DNA of 64,000 nucleotides from Saccharopolyspora dendranthemae (lineage in GTDB: Bacteria; Actinomycetota; Actinomycetes; Mycobacteriales; Pseudonocardiaceae): the NCBI RefSeq assembly GCF_007829955.1, contig NZ_VIWX01000007.1, positions 124,001 through 188,000 of the forward strand, in the 5' to 3' direction. The number at the start of each line of letters is the position of its first letter. Position 1 is the first letter of the stretch. The translations under genes were made by a program, and so were the position numbers. The notes beneath the pieces are model-generated. The model was not told the DNA's origin and ran no database searches. It saw only the letters and a list, made by a program, of their open reading frames with translations. Shown one piece after another: positions 60,934 through 64,000 of this stretch.

Positions 60934-62046
60934 TCACACGGGGGCGATGATCTGCGTGACGGTGTCCCAGCCGGTCACGTCCTGCGGCGAGCGCGGGGCG
61001 GGACCGATGTACTGAGCCGACGGCCGGACGAGGCGACCGGTCTGCTTCTGCTCCAGGACGTGCGCCGACCAGCCCGCGAGCCGGGCCGCGGTGAACATCG
61101 AGGGCATCATCGCCGGCGCGACCGCCGCGAAGTCCAGGATCACGGCGGCCCAGAACTCCACGTTCGTCTCGATCTGGCGGTCAGGCCGCCTCTCGCGCAG
61201 CTCGGCCAGCGCGGCCTGCTCCAGCTCGCGGGCGACCTCGAAGCGAGGGGCCTTCAGCTGGTCGCAGGTGTTGCGCAGGACCCGGGCGCGCGGGTCCTCG
61301 GCGCGGTAGACGCGGTGGCCGAAGCCCATCAGCCGGTCGCCGCGGTCGAGGATGTCGGCCACCACGCGACGGGCGTCGCCGGTGCGCTCGACCTCTTCGA
61401 TCATCGGCAGCACCCGGGCCGGGGCGCCGCCGTGCAGCGGGCCGGACATCGCGCCGACCGCGCCCGACAGGCAGGCGCCCACGTCAGCGCCGGTGGAGGC
61501 GATGACCCGGGAGGTGAAGGTGGAGGCGTTCAGACCGTGCTCGGCGGCCGAGGTCCAGTAGGCGTCGAGGGCCTGCACATGAGCCGGGTCCGGTTCGCCG
61601 CGCCACCGGGTGAGGAACTGCTCGGTGGTGGTCGTGGCCTCCGCGATGCGGGCGTGCGGGACGGCAGGCTGGTCGCCGCGCGCGGACTGCGCGATGTAGG
61701 ACAGGCCGAGCGAGCAGGCTCGGGCGAGCTGCTGGCGCACCTGGTCGGCCTCGATGTCCAGAACCGGCTGGAAGCCGAAGGCGGGTGCGGTCATGGCCAG
61801 TGCGGCCTGCGCGTCCGCCCGCACATCGCCGGTGCGGACCGGAAGGGGGACGTCCTCGGCGAGCGGCAGTCCGCCGCCGAACTGCCCATCAACCAGCAGC
61901 GTCCAGACGTCACCGAAGGAGACCGTGCCCACCAGGTCCTCGATGTCCACGCCTCGGTAGCGCAGCGCGCCACCGTCGCGGTCGGGTTCGGCGATTTCGG
62001 TCTGGAAGGCGACGACGCCTTCCAACCCGGGACGGAATTCGCTCAT
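60934..62046 (-). CDS. citA: Citrate synthase 2 type
   Basis: A 370-residue citrate synthase of the actinobacterial second type (Rv0889c-like). Catalytic regions: AEHGLNASTFTSRV (His), GPLHGGAPARVLPM (His) and the acid in AAVILDFAAVAP; GFGHRVYRAEDPRA binds citrate/CoA. It condenses acetyl-CoA with oxaloacetate, or a related substrate such as propionyl-CoA. ATG 62046 with GAGG 8 bases upstream. Confidence 0.92.
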   Translation of the reverse strand: MSEFRPGLEGVVAFQTEIAEPDRDGGALRYRGVDIEDLVGTVSFGDVWTLLVDGQFGGGLPLAEDVPLPVRTGDVRADAQAALAMTAPAFGFQPVLDIEADQVRQQLARACSLGLSYIAQSARGDQPAVPHARIAEATTTTEQFLTRWRGEPDPAHVQALDAYWTSAAEHGLNASTFTSRVIASTGADVGACLSGAVGAMSGPLHGGAPARVLPMIEEVERTGDARRVVADILDRGDRLMGFGHRVYRAEDPRARVLRNTCDQLKAPRFEVARELEQAALAELRERRPDRQIETNVEFWAAVILDFAAVAPAMMPSMFTAARLAGWSAHVLEQKQTGRLVRPSAQYIGPAPRSPQDVTGWDTVTQIIAPV

Positions 62047-62662
62047 AGCTGCCTCGTCTCCTGGTCGTAGGGATGGTGCGCGCGTGCGCATGGCTGGCGA
62101 CGTGGCGGGGTTTGAGCCAACACTGCACCCGGGGAGGAAGAAGTAGCAATGGAGGCCCGATGGGAAATAATTCCAGGATGAGTTGACCCGCGGTGAATGG
62201 AACCTTTTGCTCTCGCGTGAAAAATTCCGGAAAAATTGCCGTTCCGCAACTCGGGCATCCGGACCAATCGGACGTTGGACGCGTGCTGAGGGCCCGGCGG
62301 TCCAGGTCGGGAGGCCCGCGGGCCGCTCTCGGGTCCCGCGGCAGCTCTACCGAAGACCTCCCACCACGGGGGCGTCAAGGGTGCCGCCGCAGCGGCTCGG
62401 GTGAGCGAAAGGTTCCCTTGCTCTCACCGCAGCGCAACGCCTGTCCGGGTGATGAAGGGCTGATGTGGGAACGATCACTGCATCGGTTGCGGAATCGATC
62501 GTGACCTATCGTCGATTCGGCTCCTGTTCCGATCCCGTTTACCGTCATAGCGAATGACTGACGTCGCGCGCGTCGGTCTCGTCCAACCCGTACCGTCCGG
62601 CGCTGAGCCGGAATGCCGAAGTCGAGTCGTGCCGTTCGCCGGACGAGTCAGGGAGGAAGAGG
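62047..62662. other. Divergent promoter region citA/pdxH with two short repeats
   Basis: About 616 bases. It should contain both divergent promoters. AT-rich patch at 62140-62235. Two relatives of the GGGAACCTT repeat: a partial one at 62195-62216 and a hairpin-forming one at 62401-62427 (GTGAGCGAAAGG pairs 10 of 12 with CCTTGCTCTCAC). An open frame 62193-62504 reads through both and is not supported. Confidence 0.5.
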
Positions 62663-63316
62663 ATGTCGGAGGCCAACGTCGCGTTGCCGTCCATGCGTGT
62701 TTCCTACGAAGCCGGTGCTCTGCACGAGGACTCGCTCGCCGGCACCTGGCACGAGCAGCTGCAGCTGTGGTTCGACGAGGCCGTCGCGGCCGAACTGGTC
62801 GAGCCCAACGCGATGGTGCTGGCCACCGCCGATCCCGACGGCTTCCCGTCTTCGCGGACCGTGCTGTGCAAGGGGTTCGACGAGCGCGGCGTGGTGTTCT
62901 TCACCAACTACACGTCCAACAAGAGCCACGACCTGAAGTCGACTCGCGTTGCGGCCGCGACGTTCCCGTGGCTGGGCATGCAGCGCCAGGTCAACGTGCG
63001 CGGCGAGGTCGAGAAGGTCAGCTCGTCGGAGACCACCGAGTACTGGGGCGAGCGTCCGCGCGGTTCCCAGCTCGGGGCGTGGGCCTCACCGCAGTCGCGG
63101 GTGGTCAACGGTCGTGAGGCGCTGGAGAACTCGCTCAACGGCATCGAGCGCCGCTTCGGGGAGGCCGAGAAGGTCCCGGTTCCGCCGCACTGGGGCGGCT
63201 GGCGGATCCGTCCCGACTTCGTCGAGTTCTGGCAGGGTCGTCCCGACCGCCTCCACGACCGGCTCCGCTTCCGCCGGACCGACGACACGTGGGCGGTCGA
63301 GCGCCTCGCACCGTGA
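62663..63316 (+). CDS. pdxH: Pyridoxine/pyridoxamine 5'-phosphate oxidase
   Basis: A 217-residue FMN enzyme that makes pyridoxal 5'-phosphate. Motifs: SSRTVLCKGFDERGVVFFTNY (FMN phosphate contacts), SNKSHDLKS, AATFPWLGMQRQVNVRG and the C-terminal signature EFWQGRPDRLHDRLRF. ATG 62663 follows GGGAGGAAGAGG. PLP is the cofactor of serC nearby, though no operon link exists. Confidence 0.96.
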   Translation: MSEANVALPSMRVSYEAGALHEDSLAGTWHEQLQLWFDEAVAAELVEPNAMVLATADPDGFPSSRTVLCKGFDERGVVFFTNYTSNKSHDLKSTRVAAATFPWLGMQRQVNVRGEVEKVSSSETTEYWGERPRGSQLGAWASPQSRVVNGREALENSLNGIERRFGEAEKVPVPPHWGGWRIRPDFVEFWQGRPDRLHDRLRFRRTDDTWAVERLAP

Positions 63317-63342
63317 CGAGCGCCCGGCGCTCCTCTCGACCC

Positions 63343-63380
63343 CTCAGCGGCTCTTCGGCTCCGGCCGGAGAGCCGCTGAG
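63343..63380 (+). terminator. Hairpin after pdxH
   Basis: CTCAGCGGCTCT (63343-63354) and AGAGCCGCTGAG (63369-63380) pair perfectly over 12 bp with a 14-nt loop, 26 bases after the stop; no T-run. Confidence 0.6.
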
Positions 63381-63477
63381 TCGCTCGTGGGTGACGCGGA
63401 GCCCGGCGTAGAGCTCCATCACACGGGCGGAAAACCGGTGGTCCCTTAGTTTCGCGAAGGACTACGCTGCTGCTCTC

Positions 63478-64000
63478 GTGCGGCAGAACAGCGGAACCCT
63501 CCCTCGGCGCAGCGTCAGAGCGCTGTTCAGCAAGGTCCTCATCGACACCCGGCCGCTGCAGTACCCGGCCTACCGCCGGCTGTGGGTGTCCAACATCGTC
63601 ACCGCCGTCGGTGCGCAGTTCTCCGCCGTCGCCGTCCCCAAGCAGCTCTTCGACATCACCGGTTCCTCGTTCTACGTCGGACTGGCGGGCATCTTCGGCC
63701 TGGTCCCGCTGCTGGTGTTCGGCCTGTGGGGCGGGGCGATCGCCGATGCCGTGGACCGCCGCAAGCTGCTCATCGTCACCAACGGCGGGCTCGCGGGAAC
63801 CTCCGTCCTGCTGTGGCTGGCCGCCTCCTCCGGCGTCAGATCGGTGTGGCTGGTCCTGGTGCTCTTCGCGCTGCAGCAGACCTTCTTCGCGGTCAACTCG
63901 CCGACCCGAGGCGCGGCCATCGCGAGGTTGATCCCCACCCACCTGCTGCCGTCGGCGCAGGCACTGGGGGCCACCGTCTTCCAGCTCGGCTCGATCGTCG
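63478..64000 (+). CDS. MFS transporter, 3'-truncated by the window
   Basis: At least 174 codons of an MFS_3-type transporter, still open at the window end. After a basic start, RPLQYPAYRRLWVSNIVTAV leads into helix 1, FGLVPLLVFGLWGGAIADAVDRRKLL gives helix 2 and the MFS 2-3 loop, and further helices follow with FFAVNSPTRGAAIARLIP. GTG 63478 is the first plausible start, without a strong ribosome site. Confidence 0.82.
   Translation, partial: MRQNSGTLPRRSVRALFSKVLIDTRPLQYPAYRRLWVSNIVTAVGAQFSAVAVPKQLFDITGSSFYVGLAGIFGLVPLLVFGLWGGAIADAVDRRKLLIVTNGGLAGTSVLLWLAASSGVRSVWLVLVLFALQQTFFAVNSPTRGAAIARLIPTHLLPSAQALGATVFQLGSIV

Noticed and set aside
62193..62504. 103-codon open frame between citA and pdxH
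   Set aside because: It begins inside one short repeat and crosses another; codon use is random and no homologue pattern is visible.

Overview
The window is high-GC (roughly 70%) DNA from a filamentous-type actinomycete. The evidence is C-ending codon use, many GTG starts, a resuscitation-promoting factor, SepH, a conservon (Cvn) operon, R2lox, and a gene order matching the Mycobacterium tuberculosis Rv0861c-Rv0889c block as I remember it. A Pseudonocardiaceae member such as Saccharopolyspora is my best guess; nothing here proves the genus. It is ordinary chromosome with two IS-bearing interruptions. I saw no tRNA, rRNA, CRISPR array or prophage.

Layout. 1-2.9 kb: a molybdenum hydroxylase cluster (large subunit truncated by the window edge, FAD subunit, CoxG-like protein). 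2.9-6.5 kb: menC, a SUFU-like gene and the XPB helicase, all minus. 6.6-9.25 kb: an IS481-family element inserted in a palindromic repeat, followed by an IS256-family element; both have recognisable target duplications. 9.3-12.3 kb: a GXWXG protein, a membrane protein and a benzoylformate decarboxylase. 12.3-17.4 kb: a minus-strand ABC importer with two paralogous Tat-type lipoprotein binding proteins. 17.7-23.1 kb: a complete cvnA-B-C-D conservon. 23.2-25.8 kb: the homologues of Rv0862c and Rv0863. 26.1-32.3 kb: malic enzyme, then molybdenum cofactor genes (moaC, a mog-moaE fusion, moaD, moaA) with an rpf/LysM gene between them. 32.4-36.3 kb: a tightly coupled chain of HTH-TOBE regulator, modA, modB, modC and a HAD phosphatase. 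36.3-39.1 kb: a second palindrome copy, an acyl-CoA synthetase with a sharp codon-use change, and a third palindrome copy split by an IS5-family element. 39.1-41.7 kb: R2lox, a HAD hydrolase, a small membrane protein and a cold-shock protein. 41.7-50.8 kb: DUF2771 lipoprotein, MFS-like protein, glutamine cyclotransferase, DUF3027, a 992-residue sacsin/Hsp90-like GHKL protein, DUF2530 and a purine permease. 50.9-64 kb: MarR, MFS, an orphan iron box, superoxide dismutase, a GCS2 ligase, TrmH, DUF2537, sepH, serC, a SEC-C protein, citrate synthase, pdxH and a truncated MFS gene.

How it fits together. Molybdate uptake (modABC), pterin cofactor synthesis (moaA/C/D, mog-moaE) and a molybdenum-dependent hydroxylase lie within 36 kb and plausibly form one supply-and-use set. 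The rest is mostly housekeeping in conserved order. The accessory material (IS elements, decarboxylase, importer, conservon) sits mainly between xpb and the Rv0862c homologue, which I believe are neighbours in mycobacteria.

Most interesting signals: (i) a palindromic intergenic repeat present three times, two copies hit by unrelated IS elements at the same arm sequence; (ii) an almost perfect IdeR/DmdR iron box overlapping a promoter with no gene behind it but a strong terminator about 80 nt downstream, suggesting an iron-controlled small RNA; (iii) a 23-nt near-palindromic repeat family centred on GGGAACCTT; (iv) an IS481 transposase whose stop codon is supplied by the target duplication. 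I did not find a complex new multi-gene system that I could defend from sequence alone.
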